DNA of 64,000 bases from positions 5,456,001 through 5,520,000 of the forward strand of contig OZ234497.1 in the NCBI GenBank assembly GCA_965153455.1, given 5' to 3'. This DNA is from Sphagnum compactum (taxonomy: Eukaryota > Bryophyta > Sphagnopsida > Sphagnales). The position numbers were made by a program, and so were the translations under genes. Under the pieces are notes generated by a model, which was not told the DNA's origin, made no database searches, and worked only from the letters and a program-made list of their open reading frames with translations. Below are positions 45,154 to 59,062 of this stretch, in pieces (the first letter of the stretch is position 1; every line of letters begins with the position of its first letter).

Positions 45154-48100
45154 GACATCTGATTTTCTTTCTCCTGAACATCAGTGGTTTGTTGGTGGCT
45201 GGACCCATTTTTCGCTGGAGTCTTCTTCTTCATGTAATGTTATGTAGTGGAGCAATCTGATCTTGTGTGAGATCTGATCTGCAAAGACAATGGATCAATC
45301 TTGCAATGTGCAGGTCCCTTGTAAATCAAGGAAACCAGGTTTGATGATTTGTCCATTCCCAAATGTGGAAAGGGGAACTGTTAAACTAACTACTGGCAAG
45401 AAGCAAAGGGGATAAGCGTACCAACTGGAGTCAGTCACTGGCATTTTAGTTTTTTCTCTGGATTTCCTTCCTTGTTCAGCAATCCATGGTTTTCACATGT
45501 TTTCAATAGTTTTTACAGTAAAGTTGTGCTGTTGAAAACATCAAATGTGTGGTGCCATGAAAATCCTCAACAGGTGAAAGAAAGGTGTGGGTGAAAGTGA
45601 ATCTGCCAATCTTGGGTGCAGTGTCCATGATGGAGCAAAACATAATATGTTTGCATGGTGCTTGCCTGCTTACCTCATGATCCTTTGATTTGCACGTGGT
45701 GTAGAATTCCACCTTCTGGTCTTAGTACCACTGCTTTCAGTGGGAAAGGTGTGATAGAGAAGTCACTGTCATACATGCTAACTGTTGATGGTCCCTGAAC
45801 AGATGGGAGACTGGCACTGATGTTCATACTCTGCTTTCATGTTGTTTTTGTTTCTTGGTCCTTTGTTCTCTGTTTTGTCCTTCCTTCTCTGGAATTCTGT
45901 GGCTCATCAAAGAAGTGTTAACCTCACTTTTGCCTTTTCTTAACCATGGGAATTGAGATTCCTCAATTCTTATGAGAGATTTTTTTGGGGTGAAGATGTT
46001 CAGAAAGAAAGAACCGCTGGTTCTGTTTATTTGAGACCCCTTAAAGAACTGACGGTTTTCAAAAAAGAACATGAGGTTTGAATATTATTCGATTTTAAAG
46101 GACCTTGGTTATATGTCAGAGTTGGCTCTTTGATTTTTGGAGAACTGTGGTTATGGAATGCTGAGAACCACACTGATAACTGTCAAGGGTCTGTTCCTGT
46201 TTCTGATGACTGCCCAACACCCGTATTTTTCCTTTGACAGATGCAGAGCTTGTCGTATTGTGATCATGATATATACTCAAATCATTTCAGTTGCAACAAA
46301 TTCCTGAGAATTCTGAATGATCTGCACTTCTAAAGTTGTGTATATTCTGTAAGTCTTTTTTCTTGTGGAAAAACTTCTTCCGACACCCTTCTTCTTTTCA
46401 TACTTTTAAGACAAGTGTGAAACTCTGACTCTTAAAGATTCTACAAACCTTTGGGGAGTTGGACATGCACTTGAACCTAATGGGTTTCATTTTGTCCATT
46501 TGTTCAACTTGTGAAGTCTCTAGTATCTGAAACTGATATCACTCTTCTGTCCAGGTAAAAAGCTTCTGGCATTATCTCACTAAAGAAAATAATGCACAAA
46601 TCGCGGAATGGGTTTTCATTTTGTCCATTTGTAACCTTGTGAAGTAGTATCTGCAATTGATATCATTGTTCTTGTCTAGCTAAAAGCTTCTGGCATTCTT
46701 GCTAAAGAAAATAATGCACAGATCATGATACCGTGTGTACGTGCTAGTGATAATTGATGGTTTTTTTTTCTTTTCTTTTGGGTTGCTATGATCATTAAGT
46801 TATTGAAAGAAATAGGGGTTCCGACAGTGACCCATTTTGAATCTCTCAAATTTTGACCAAAAAAAAAAGTGAAGGCACCAATGATACAAAGGAAAAAACT
46901 GTTGCCCAAATCGCCCCATTATGAGGGAAAAATATTCTTAAGTAGCCGTATTTAGATGATGAGTTTCAACATGTTGCCAATAATATAGGAAGAATCCTTC
47001 AGAATCCTTAACTTTTTCTACTTTCCTTTGTAGCCTATAGCCAAATTTTGCTTAGTCCTTTGCTGTGTTGATCATCACCGATGTTTTTCTTTGGTAGCCA
47101 AAGTGGGAAATTCACCTATATGAAGATTTAGCCAAATTTGGCTTCAAGCTATAAATATGAAAGTAATTTTTTTTGAAAAAAAAAAACTTCTATATTGTTT
47201 GCTACCTACTTGAACAATGTACACAAACCTGGTGAAATTTCTTAAATTGTAGTTGAATTATGGCTATTGAAAACCTTTTTTAAACACTTATTTTAGCACT
47301 ACCAATTTTTAGTTTAGGATGAAGATTTTATATTGAACTAACATTCACTTAACATTAAGCTATTGCCCATTGTCTTTTCCTCGGTGTTCCTTTCATGGTG
47401 TGCTTGATGTTTTGATCCCAGTTGGTACATTTTCTTTCTAGTATAAGCAGGGATTTGTTTTTTGAAAAAAATTTGGGGAAGGAGGTGGGTGGTGTTGTTT
47501 GTTGTGCAAATTGCAATGTGTTGGGTGTAGAGTGTTTTGTAAATTTGTTTGCTGGTGGTTTTGGTGTTGTGTAGTTTGTTTTGCATATGCTACTACGGGT
47601 GATTGCAGCTTTGCTTCTTCTGTTTGTCATGTTGTTCACTTAGGTTTGCAGTACTCTCTGATTCATGCATTGTGGGGGAGGTACACTTCCTATACCTACT
47701 AGTGTCTCTTTGGGTTGTGTGGAGCAGAATTGTAAAGTTTCCAGTCCCGGATGCTGTGATCTGGTTCAGCGACTCTATCATTCAGCTCTCTCACCCAATC
47801 GTCCTCAGTGCATAGCATATACTTCAATGTGCTGGCTCAGAGAATCACAAACAGAATTGGCATTGCCATTTCACTGCTTTCATGTTTCATTATTCAGCAC
47901 AATTCATTCACAATGTGCGAATTGAGGAGGTGCTTGATTGGTGGAACTTCTGGATTCTGTCAATGTCCAATTTTCAGCTGGTTTGAGAGAATGTTGGAAC
48001 CAGATTCAAGAGCTCCTCAGCTACGACACCCACTAAATTCCAACACCCATCAAATTCTGCAAGTTGCAAAACACTATCAAGTGAGTAATTTATAGATCCC

Positions 48101-49639
48101 CTTGAAGCTTCAGATTAACTGACTTGGTTGGATCTCAAACTTGGAGATCTGATTAGGTATACCCTCTAGAGAGCCTTGTTCCTTGCAGTATTTGGCTGAA
48201 TCATCAGATATCGAGTGATGGCCAACCCGATATGTCAGTGCTTGTGCATCCCTGCTGCATCAATTCTTACTACAATGTTGTAATTAACACATGATCAATT
48301 AATTTCTGAGATGTTGTGGTGAACACATGATCTCTATCTTTGAGATTTGAGATAGGTCAATTTCACCGAAATCCATCTCACACACGAGCTAAACAATAGG
48401 GTTTAGGGTTTAGGGTTTACCACATGAATGCTTTGCATGGGCGCATGCTCGACCGTTTTTGCAACTACCCCATCACTTACAATTCTATTTCCTTACACTC
48501 TCATTAAAACACAATTCACATTTTCCTAGTTATTGTGGTGTTTCAAGGAGAGTGTTTTCCATGTTCCTAGTTATTGTAAATTCACATAGGATACCATGAA
48601 TGTCAAAAGACCTTGGAAAGAAAATGACTATTTATGGTTGATTGATCACAATGAATGGCTAGCCATTGACTACTATCGATTGGCCTATGTGTAACATTTA
48701 TATGTTCCTTAAATGTATATTGTCCCATATTTATTGTTTATCAACAAGAGGGGCCAAATTTTAACATTGAATTTGAATGTGATAATAATGATATCATCTC
48801 AAATATAGTGCCTTGCTAAAGCAACTTCATTCACAACCATATAATGCCCTTGTAACCTTCATTGGGAAAAAGTTTAGATGAGCTATATAAACTATAAGTT
48901 GGATGAAGTTCATATTTTAATAACATGAAAATGAATTTGGACTAGTGTTGGGCGGTTCTTTGACGCAATGTTGGTTTTTTGTTGGTTATCAAATTAGTTA
49001 TATATCTATATAACCAATGGTTCTCATTTTCTAAAACCCTCACCCCCTAAACTAACCTAACAAAAAGTTTAAAAATAAAAAAAACCTAGAAAAAACTGAA
49101 AAAGATTCACCAATTCTTTCATGAAAATTGTCCATTCTTTGAAGGTTTTGAAATACCCAAACTTGGCCGATTCTTTGTTTCTAATTTTTGAAATACCCAA
49201 AGCCAGTTCGTTTTTTTATTCTAATATTTTGAAATACCCATAACTACTCCATTATTTTATTTTTATTTTTTTGAAATGTTGGAAACCAAAAATTCTTTGG
49301 AAAATCAAAGAACTACACAACATTGGTTTGGACCTATAATTATGCACATAATACATAATACAATGTCCTTCAAAAGGGCTAGTAAAAAAATATGATTAAT
49401 TTTGATCTAAACTTTTTTTTTATCTAAGCCATTTAGTTTTCTTCAAAAAAATTCAAAAATACAAATTAAAAAAAAAGGATGAAACTAATCCAAACCATTA
49501 ATTGTTTGTTATTTCACATTATTAGTGTTATCCTTAACCATGGGTAACGTTCACCATCCCACTTTTTAACTAACTTTTGGTCGAGACATTTTTTAAAAAA
49601 GTATGTGCCAACATGAAGATTATGAAATGGTTACACCAA
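44771..49639. other. Intergenic, no supported gene
   Basis: It contains a (CT)n run at about 45,121-45,155, a tandem duplication at 46,479-46,726, a telomere-type GGGTTTAGGGTTTAGGG near 48,399-48,416, and about three repeats of TTTTGAAATACCCA between 49,145 and 49,275. Open frames around 47,340-48,095 on both strands overlap one another without recognisable domains, so I leave them out. Confidence 0.5.
46479..46726. repeat. Direct tandem duplication, about 125 bp
   Basis: AATGGGTTTCATTTTGTCCA starts a copy at 46,479-46,606 and a diverged second copy at 46,607-46,726, both ending near AAAGAAAATAATGCACA. Confidence 0.85.
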
Positions 49640-49986
49640 TCTAATATATTAATTCAGTAAGTCTGTCTGTGCGTCTGTCTAACACGACAATTCTGCTGCA
49701 ATTCTATGGCAGAACCGGCCTCTGCATTTTCTATGGCAGAACCGGGCAATGCATTTTCTATGACAAGGCTTGGTAACGGGGGGGGGGGGGGGGGCAGCAC
49801 GGGGCGGGAAGTTAATTATATATAACAGGGGAACCGGGGGAGGGGGGGGGATCAACAGGTTAAAGAATCAGAGTGGAAAATGCGAAGGACGGGGGGGATC
49901 GACAGGGTAAAAAACCGGAGTGGGCAATGGGAAGGACCGGGCGGGGGGGAGCTCGACAGGTGCATTATGCACCAGGTTCACACTAG
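49640..49986 (+). mobile_element. Non-autonomous Helitron-like element, 347 bp
   Basis: The 5' end is TCTAATATATTAATTCAGTA preceded by host A (49,639). The 3' end is CTAG (49,983-49,986) followed by host T. A 7-bp-stem hairpin GGTGCATTATGCACC (49,959-49,973) lies 9 nt before CTAG. TC start, subterminal hairpin, CTRR end and insertion between A and T are the structural marks of Helitrons. The interior encodes nothing and is strongly G-rich (a G16 run near 49,779 and several GGGG tracts), unlike the AT-rich surroundings. Confidence 0.75.
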
Positions 49987-50950
49987 TAATTCATAAATGT
50001 TGTTCAAACTTGCACCAATCAGTTGATAAACTGTTTACTTAGCATTTGACATAGCAACAATATCACCTTTTTTAACTTTCCAAGGTAATGTCAAAGTTAA
50101 GAAAATCAAGCAATATCCAAAATGTTTTTGTTGTGAAAAGGTATTCGTATTTGACACCATCGATATGTTACCAACTACAAAACCAAACTAATAGCCTATC
50201 AAACAAAGACTTTATTTTTGTCATCACCATAAACATGTTCACTATCACATGTTACCATTGTCTTGAGCAAGTTTTGTTGACATCATTGTGAAGTGGTTGT
50301 TATTGTTTTAAAGTAATTCTCACCATCACTTATAAATTTTTTTGATGTTACCATTGGTTTTTCATTGTTTGTTGTCATGCCATCACACCATCATTATTCA
50401 TCATCACATTGTTCATCGCACCATTGCTATTTGTTTTTGTGGCACTATTCATCGTAGCACCAACTTCATGTATTTGTGACATTGTTCATTGTGCCATTGT
50501 TTTTTTTGTTCATTCTTTGTAATGTCATTGTTGTTTGTCTTCGTCGTTGTTCATTACATTCTTCATCACACCATCATTATTCATTACACTATCACAATGT
50601 CCAAATAAACTTTCTAACAATGTTCAATAATCACCATCATTGTGACAAATCCTATTCAAGAGTAGAAATTCAATGGACAATTTTGATTTTATTAACAACA
50701 TAAAAGATAATTTTGATACACAATGCCAAAGAGGGAAATGGATAAATGGTACCTTATGTTAATACAATGCCAATTGGAATCAAGCCAAATTGATTGCCTT
50801 AATTGATTGCAAGTAGAAATAGCACATTGCCATGAAAGTAATCATTAATTCAAGAATCAACATGATTCCTACAACACAAAATGGAGCAAAATTTCACAAT
50901 GGTAGAATGTGTAAATATAGATGGAATTACATCAATGGCAATCACAAAAA
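49987..50950. other. Intergenic, CAT/CATCACC-rich low complexity
   Basis: From about 50,290 to 50,650 diverged units of CATCACCATTGTTCATT recur. I see no gene. Confidence 0.5.
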
Positions 50951-51900
50951 GATTCCACCTTAGGTTATTGTTGGCTATCTACTCTAGGTTGTACTTGGTT
51001 ATTCTAAGTTATTCCACCTTAGGCTTTTAGGTTATTTTCTACTATTCTAAATTATTCCACCTTAATATATTTTAATTTATTGTACCCTAGGCTCGTTTTC
51101 GTTACTCTAAGTTATTTCACCTTAAGCTATTATAGGCTATTTTCAACTATTTTAGATTATTATACCCTATGTTATTATAAATTATTTTAAATTATTCCAC
51201 CATTAATTATTCTAAGTTATATTACCCTATATTATTTTCACTATTTTTTACTATTCTAATTTAAGTTATGTTAAGTTATTTCATCTTAAGTTATTCAAGA
51301 ATGTTTTACCCTAAGCTATTCTTAACTATTTTTGGTTATTATACCTTAGGTTGTTCTAAATTATTATACCCCAAGTTATTATCAATTATTTTAGGTTATT
51401 CCACCTTAAGATATTGAAGGTTATTTTACCCTAAGTTATCATCAATTATTCTAGGTTATTTCATCTTAACTTATTTTAGGCTATTTGACCCTAAGTTATA
51501 TTTTAAATCATTCTAGGTTCAATAACCTAAGGTTATATATATTAAAATAATGTGGAATAGCCTAAAATAAATTAGGGTGTAATAGCTTATATTAACCAAA
51601 AAAATCATAAGGTGGAATATTTTGGAATATTTTGGAATAGTTGAAAATAACAAAAAAAAAATGTAAGGTGGAATAACCTAAAATAATAATAAAAATATTT
51701 TAAAATAATATATTAAAATAACTTAAGGTGAAATGACTTAAAATAGTTAAGAATAACTTTAAATAACCTAAGGTAGAATAACTTTAAATAGTTGAAAATA
51801 AAGTAGAATAAAATAGCGTAAAATAGTCTAAAATAACTTAAGATAAAATAACTTGAAATAATATAAGGTGAAATAACTTGAAATAATTGATAATAACATA
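50951..51900. repeat. Head-to-head degenerate repeat tract (large imperfect palindrome)
   Basis: From 50,951 to about 51,530 units of the type TAGGTTATTCCACCTTAAG repeat. From about 51,540 to 51,900 the reverse-complement type CTTAAGGTGGAATAACCTA repeats instead. Orientation switches once, at CAATAACCTAAGGTTATATA near 51,525-51,545. Individual units are diverged. Confidence 0.8.
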
Positions 51901-54900
51901 GGTTCCTAGGTGCTTAGCCTAACTATGAACTAGGAAGTAGCTGAATCCCCATTCACTAGGGGTTGGTTTCACCATGTTAAATTTGTCCAAGTTCATTAAT
52001 TAACAAGTAATGGATTCACTTGTATATAGCAAGTAGTCCCCATTCATTAAGGGGTTCGTCATTTTTACATGTTCAATTTGTAAAAGTTCACTCAAAATTT
52101 TATGAAATACAAAGTGAACTAGGACATATTGGTGTAGTGATTACAAAAGGAAAAAAGATATTTCATTTGAACCAAAACAATTTATTACATGTACTATTAC
52201 CATGCAATTGAAATTTTCCAAGGGGAGATGCACATCAATGTTTTAATGTCTTGCAAGTAAAGGGAGACCAAGTCTATGTCCCACCAAAAGAAGAATAGGA
52301 ATAACACTTTCTTATTTGTTCATTGATGCAAGAATTATGTTGAGATTATTTTGTTCATAAAGAGACCAAGACCCAAGGCAATTTAATCAAGGTAACAATT
52401 AGGGAATGAATTTCTAAAAAGTTCTTCGACCCTGATGATTTCTCTTAATCTTTTGAAACAAACCATCCACACCATCTTGTAGTCATCAATTTGTAGACAT
52501 TTCAAATTTCAAAACATTAGTTAGAGGTAACAAACTGACAACATATATAACAACAATTCCAAGGAGAACACCAATTAAAGGGAAACATACTTTAATTTTG
52601 TTATTAATGATTACATCCACAAACAAGAACAACAAGGTTTTCATGGATGCCATGGATTGAATTGATTTGGTTCAACTTAACATTGACAAGAACAACACCA
52701 AATATCAAGACAAGAAGTTCAAGGAACATTTCAAATATTTGAATGAAAGAAACAAGAAAACACACAAAATAAACAAGCACATGATGAATGTCCTATCAAA
52801 TTTCATCATTGTAATGTGCCATGCCTTCATCAATCATTCATGCCATTACCAATTAACCTATTTAAGTCTAATTCTAATGATCAACCATTGGAGAACAATC
52901 AAGACATAGAGTAGGTGAAGAATAACAAATGATCTAAACTCTAAACAACTAAAGAATAACAATTCAATTTCTAAGTCAAATATGTAGCCATTTGAACATT
53001 GAATTTGGTGGGAATACAACTGAATTCAAGTTAATTCAATTTTTAAAATATTTGTTCATCCTCTACATTTTTCTTATTCCCCAAACATGCATAAGAAAAA
53101 AGTTATTGGCTAGATTTCAAATTTCATCACCTTCCAAAATAGGGTCTATGTCAATGTCTCCTATGTCTACTTCGTTTTGTTGTCTCCTTGTTGTGCCAAG
53201 TTTTGGATATGTGTGATCCTTTTGTTCTAATCAAACCATAAGTGTGTGAACATCTACATCCCTCCCATCTAAGATTAGACCTTACAACATGCAACAACAA
53301 ATAACAACATTAGAAAGAAATAAAATTTTAAGGTTTTTTTTTTAAAACATAAATTCTCTAAATGTTAGTTGTAGAATCCCCAAAAAATTCAACTACACTC
53401 CTCCCTGTAGAAAGATTTTTATTGTAGTTCAAGCCTTTAAAGGGTATGCCTAACATTGGCATTTTGTTTATGGGGGATTATGAGCCAACTTCCAAGGTAG
53501 GAGTGGGTAGCCATTGTCCCCAAGAATGTATGGGTGGGTATCATCTTGAAATCCATAAATTCAAGGATGAACAATCCATTGCATGTTGCATTTTTGGTAT
53601 AGATTAAAACATCATAGGATTTTAAAATCATTATGGAACCCAACATCCTTACAAAGACATTTTGGAATATCTTCGCATGGTCTAATGTTTGTAATTGTTA
53701 AATAAAACTCCAATTTGTGCTTTGAAATTTTGATTGGTAGGAGAAATAGTTTGCAACAAATGCACCAACATTTTTTGTATGTGGATTTGTTTGCAACCAA
53801 TTGCACCACACATTAACAAGAGGTCATATTACTTTTTGAAGCTTGCCATGCCCTAAAACAAACCCTCCCCTTTGTGGCCATTGAATTTGGCTTTTAGACA
53901 CCTCACTAACAACCCACACAAACTTGTGGAGAACCATGTTCACTGAAGATTTGTTGATCACAAATAATTCATTACATTGAAGGTATTCAATTTTATGGGA
54001 AAATTTCTAAATGAACAAGCGATTTTAATGCCCACATGAATGGCAACCATATATTTGTATCCTTTTTTTCAATCAAAGGTCTCAACTTATTTATCAATTG
54101 TAAAATAATATTTTTGGTAGCAAGTGCATTTTTTAAAAATGAAACTAATCCCCACTTAACAAAGTGTTTGATTTTTCATTGTTTGAAATCGTAGATTAAA
54201 TGGATGTAGTCACAATAAAAGGAGCCACCAGTGGCAAGGTCAAAATCCTTACCAAGGATTATAATGTACACATGGTCTTCATGTATTGATTTATAAAATC
54301 TCGTAATTATATTATAAATAATAGTTTTGGATTGGATGTTGATATTGAAACCAAATATGACCCATATTGTAACAATAAATATAAATGTTTACATCAAGCC
54401 ATACATTATAATCAAATGTACAACTTTGTTGTTAACTATAATGTTGATTAGAAATTTTGAACTATATTACAATCATAAAAATGTTTTAAATCAAAATCAA
54501 TAACATATTTTTACATGCATCCAAAAAGATCTAATACATTTGCGGTTAAAAGGATCAACACATGTGGCCTTTCTTATGAAGCATTTTGAAGCCCATACAA
54601 ATTTGAAAATATTTGGTGAAGGTCTGAATAACAAAAAAAATTCAATTTCAAAGGTGATGAAAAATAGTATGCCAACAAGTGTGTATGACAAAAGACTTTA
54701 ATAACATTGTGAAATGGCTTCAACTTCATTCGGAAATAAATCAAAATTTAATTTACAAAATATGGATAATTATTTCATCAAATATAATAAATGTTTAATT
54801 TTCAAAATAGTGCAGGTACAATTCTCACTATAATCAACAAATGATTTTGGCTATTTTTTATTGTGATTGCACCCAAACTGATATTTATTTTTTGGATGAA

Positions 54901-56740
54901 CTTGAACAACATTATTCTTAATGTATTATGAGAACATTTGAATTTTTTTGAAATAAATCTAAGGAGTATGGAATACCCAAAAACATGTTAAATGTGGTGT
55001 AAGGTGTATTTCGTTGCTTAATGAACCTCCTTGAAGATTTTTTTTTCAATGAATAATAGTATGATTTTTAAAAAATTGCACCTTCACATAATAGTACACA
55101 ATGTAACATCTTTTTGGGTCAATATTGTTTTAAATTTTTTTAATGTTGACACGTAAATTGTGATTTAAATAATATTCTCCCAAAATTACCAATCATAAAT
55201 TTGGCCATGTCATTGTGATTAGACTACCCCTTTTTATAAGGATTTGGTTATGCAAGAATTTTTGGTTTATTTGAACAAAAAATGTGCCATAATTAAAAAA
55301 TGTTCAACCGATTTCATGTAATTATATTTTGTCATTAGGAAATTTTATATAATATTTTTACCCATTGGTAATTTGAAATTGCAAGTCAATTTATATTGAT
55401 GCAAGATGCATGCATCCTCAATGCTTGAACCACCATCCACACTTGTGTTTTCAAGTTGCCAATTATTTCCCATTAATTTTTATATTATTTCAGTTCGAAA
55501 TATAACTTCATTAGGTCCTACACATGTAAGACCACTTAGAGGAATTGCATCACAAGTACGCTTTTAAATGTTTTCGTGATACAAAACAAAAAACATGACA
55601 AAAGACAAAAACAACGGGTAAAAGGAGTAGCAACGTTCTGGCTTGGTGTTTGGAGAAAATTAGGTTAAGTGAAAAATGCAACATCTCAAACAAAAAATAG
55701 TGCAAGCATGATCAAATCACAAAATTGAAATTGCAAATTGTTGAAAGAGAACATTGAAAGTATAAATCATTAAATCTTAACACTTCAAATACATGCCATT
55801 GAAAGAAAACACCAAACGCCAAACTTTGAAGAGTTGAAATGTTGAATGAAAGAGCAAATACAATTAGCACAAAAAAATTTGAAAGTATCACAAAGTGATC
55901 ACACCAAAAAAATCATAATCAACAAATCTTAAATTCAAAGTGCCAAACAAATGTAGTTCATCAACAACACCTCATGTGAACACAAACATCAATTGTGTTT
56001 TTGAGAGCTTTGAGAGCCATATGAAACCATTGGAGGTATAAATTAAAAGCTAGAAGCAAAAAATGATGGAAATATCGGTGCTACAATAGAAATGATGAAG
56101 CAAAACAAATTAAGGAAGGGGGAGAAATGTTGAAAGCTCTTGGTGATTCAAAAGCTTGGTGTTGTAGAAATGACAAATGAAGCAGGAGAAGCATTCAAAG
56201 CTTTCAACACCTCATAGGCTTGGTTTTACAATAGAATGACCAAAGAAAGGAAAGAAACATTGAAAGCTTTTGGTGCCTAAAATGTTCGACATTGTACCAA
56301 AAATGATGAAAATGGGGAGAAACACCAAACACTCTCGACACCTGACAAGTTTGGCGTTACAACAAAAATATGAAGGAAAGGAGAGCTTCATGATGGTATT
56401 CACATAAAAATTTGTTGTAATGAGAAAAAAATTGTACAAATTAATCATCATTATCTCTCTTTTTTGAGTGAACAACATATATTGGGTAGAGAATTTTTGT
56501 TCAATTTTGAGATATTGAAAGTTTTACACAAATTTTCAATATTGTAACAAAATTAATCAAATCTACATTTTAAGAAAACCGTAATATTTGGGTTGATTTT
56601 GAACATTACAAATAACATGTGTTAGCCTAATACTAAATCATGGTAAAATACAACTTGAAAAGAAGCCTAATTCATTACCAACTTTAAACATTAACATGTG
56701 TAAATGTAAACCTCATAATAAAAGGCCTCTCATTTAAATG
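51901..56740. other. AT-rich intergenic DNA, nothing recognised
   Basis: Only short frames (under 90 codons) of AT-driven composition. No retroelement domain, RNA gene or clear array was seen. Weak imperfect repeats of a GAAAGCTTTTGGTG-like unit occur near 56,130-56,340. Confidence 0.5.
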
Positions 56741-57855
56741 TAGGGTAAAGCCCTAAGTCAAGGGTGTTATGAAAATAAAGGTGCAAAAGGTGATAGCCAA
56801 GTGCAAGCCCAAATTTGGTAGTGCCCTTGATGAAGAGCTTTACCCAACATAAAACACTCAAAGAAAATTTGTATTATATTTGGAGGGCACCTTATATCCA
56901 TCAATTTCCCTTTTAGCAAATGGGAGGGATATTATACTACTCCTCAATAATGGGAGGGTTTTTGCACCTAGAAATAGGCATAATATCCTTCCCACTCCTA
57001 CACCTTGTGATCTACATAGGTTCGATTCGTAATAAATTTTACTTCATGTTATTAAGCGTTCTTGCACCTAGAAGTAGGCATTATATCCTTCCCACTCCTA
57101 TGCCTCATGATCTACATAGGTTTGGTTCATGATAAATTTTACTTCATGCTATTGAGCATTCTTGCACCTAGAAGTAGGCATAATATCCTTCCCATTCCTA
57201 CGCCTCGTGATCTACATAGGTTTGGTTCATGATAAATTTTACTTCGTGCTGTTGAGGGTTCTTGCACCTAGAAGTAGGCATAATATCCTTCACATTCCTA
57301 CGCCTCATGATCTACATAGGTTTGGTTCAGAATAAAATTTACCTCGTGTTGTTGAAGGTTCTTGCACCTAGAAGTAGGCATAATATCCTTCCCATTCCTA
57401 CACCTCATGATCTACATAAGTTTGGTTCATGAGAAATTTTACCTCATGCTATTGAGAGTTCTTGCACCTAGAAGTAGGCATAATATCCTTCCCATTCCTA
57501 CGCCTTGTGATCTACATAAGTTTGGTTCATGAGAAATTTTACCTCGTACTATTGAGAGTTCTTGCACCTAGAAGTAGGCATAATATCCTTCCCATTCCTA
57601 TGCCTCGTGATCTACATAGGTTTGGTTCATGAGAAATTTTACCTTGTGCTTTTGAGAGTTCTTGCACCTAGAAGTAGGCATAATATCCTTCCCATTCCTA
57701 CACCTCGTGATCTACATAGGTTTGGTTCATGACAAATTTTACCTCATGCTTTATGATAAGTGAAGGCCATGGGTGAGGGACATTTTCAAAATGTGGTGCC
57801 AGACTAGGCTATCGCCTCATCCTATGCCCCTTCTATTGAGAATGCCCTCACCGTA
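56741..57855. repeat. 1.1-kb unit flanked by inverted TGTAGGGTAAAGCCCTA ends
   Basis: TGTAGGGTAAAGCCCTA at about 56,741 is the reverse complement of TAGGGCTTTACCCTACA at about 57,838-57,854, and the similarity extends about 20 bp inward (AGGGTGTT against AATGCCCTCAC). A weaker inverted copy, AGAGCTTTACCCAACA near 56,836, could instead close a 115-bp MITE with the left end. The unit encloses the 100-bp array. Confidence 0.6.
56961..57755. repeat. Tandem array with an exact 100-bp period, eight copies
   Basis: CTTGCACCTAGAAGTAGGCA or a near match begins at 56,961 and then precisely at 57,061, 57,161, 57,261, 57,361, 57,461, 57,561 and 57,661. Copies differ by substitutions with almost no length change. 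There is no conserved open frame (a 100-bp period is not a multiple of three). Confidence 0.95.
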
Positions 57856-59062
57856 GGGCTTTACCCTACACCTAAAGACCTTCCCAAAATTCAGTGGAGA
57901 AACTGAGGCAAAATAGGAGAAGGGCATTATGAAAAACGAAATGCCCTCCATGCTCCTAGATGAAAATTATGCTTTATAAGGTTACCTCCAGATAGGGTAG
58001 AACAGGCCATGAGCGATCACTTAAGGTATGGTTTGCTCACCATTTTTGTAGGAGGGCCCCATTGTTTATGGTGTCCAAAGAATAGATGGAGCCCTCCTCT
58101 AGGTGCATCTATTGCACTCAAAATTGGCAAAAATGAACTGGAGGCGAGAAAGTTACACAAAGTAGGGGGGATCGTTTTTATAAAAAGAATTGACCGAGCA
58201 ACTCATAGCCTATTTCCAATCCCTCAAAAAAATCCTTAAATATTACTATGTTGCCTTTAGAGTTAGAAGATGATTTATAGACCTTAAGATGGCAATTTCA
58301 AAGCAATTTAAATTGCTCAATTTGAAAAAAAATAATGAGAAAGTTATGCACTGATGAAGTAGGAGGAGTTAAAATGAAGAAAAATGAAAAAAAACACGTT
58401 TTGTAATTTGAAAAAAGGTATTTCTTGCTCTCTTTTGGCTTTGCATTTCAAATTTGATTTGAAGAGCTTGAGAAGGCGCTCCTATATAACATCTTAAATC
58501 ACTCAAAATGGAGAAGAATTGAGAAAGATTTGCCAAAGTGATGGGTGATAGATAGGCTACTAATGATCAGTGATGGGCAGAGCACTACCCTAGACTGCAA
58601 AACTTCTGGCAGGTCATTATGAAAGTGAAGGTATACCAGAGAATGCATCCAGTGTTGGGGGTGTATACATACATTCATCATCACCACCACCCTGAGACTC
58701 CTCCTGAGGGAGCTCCTCCTGACCCAAGACAAGAAGGGTACACACACACCTCTCTCTACCCAAGGTTTTGGTTATTATGAATAAGTTCAACAACCATTAT
58801 TCAATTCTAGTTTTTCACAACTTGACCTCGGGGGTCAGACATGTAACCTTACTACTTGATGGGCCACAGAGCACCAACAACAGTCACCTGCACTATATGC
58901 AAGCAGAAAATGCATGGTACCATGAATTCACATGAAAGCAACTGACAACATACATGGGTTGTGTGTGATTTATGAGGTCCATATCAAATCAAACATGCAC
59001 TATCTTCCAAAACGCATTGAATCTTGACAGTAATGTACAAGTACTTCCCAGTTACTTCCCCT
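57856..59062. other. Intergenic, nothing recognised
   Basis: The 76-codon frame at 58,009-58,239 and the 82-codon minus frame at 58,499-58,747 carry no recognised motif. Confidence 0.5.

Noticed and set aside
47338-48095. Cluster of overlapping frames on both strands
   Set aside because: All are under 100 codons, overlap each other and carry no motif. Composition explains them.
56961-57755. CRISPR-like regular array
   Set aside because: The whole 100-bp unit is repeated with no variable spacers, and the host is a eukaryote. It is an ordinary tandem satellite.
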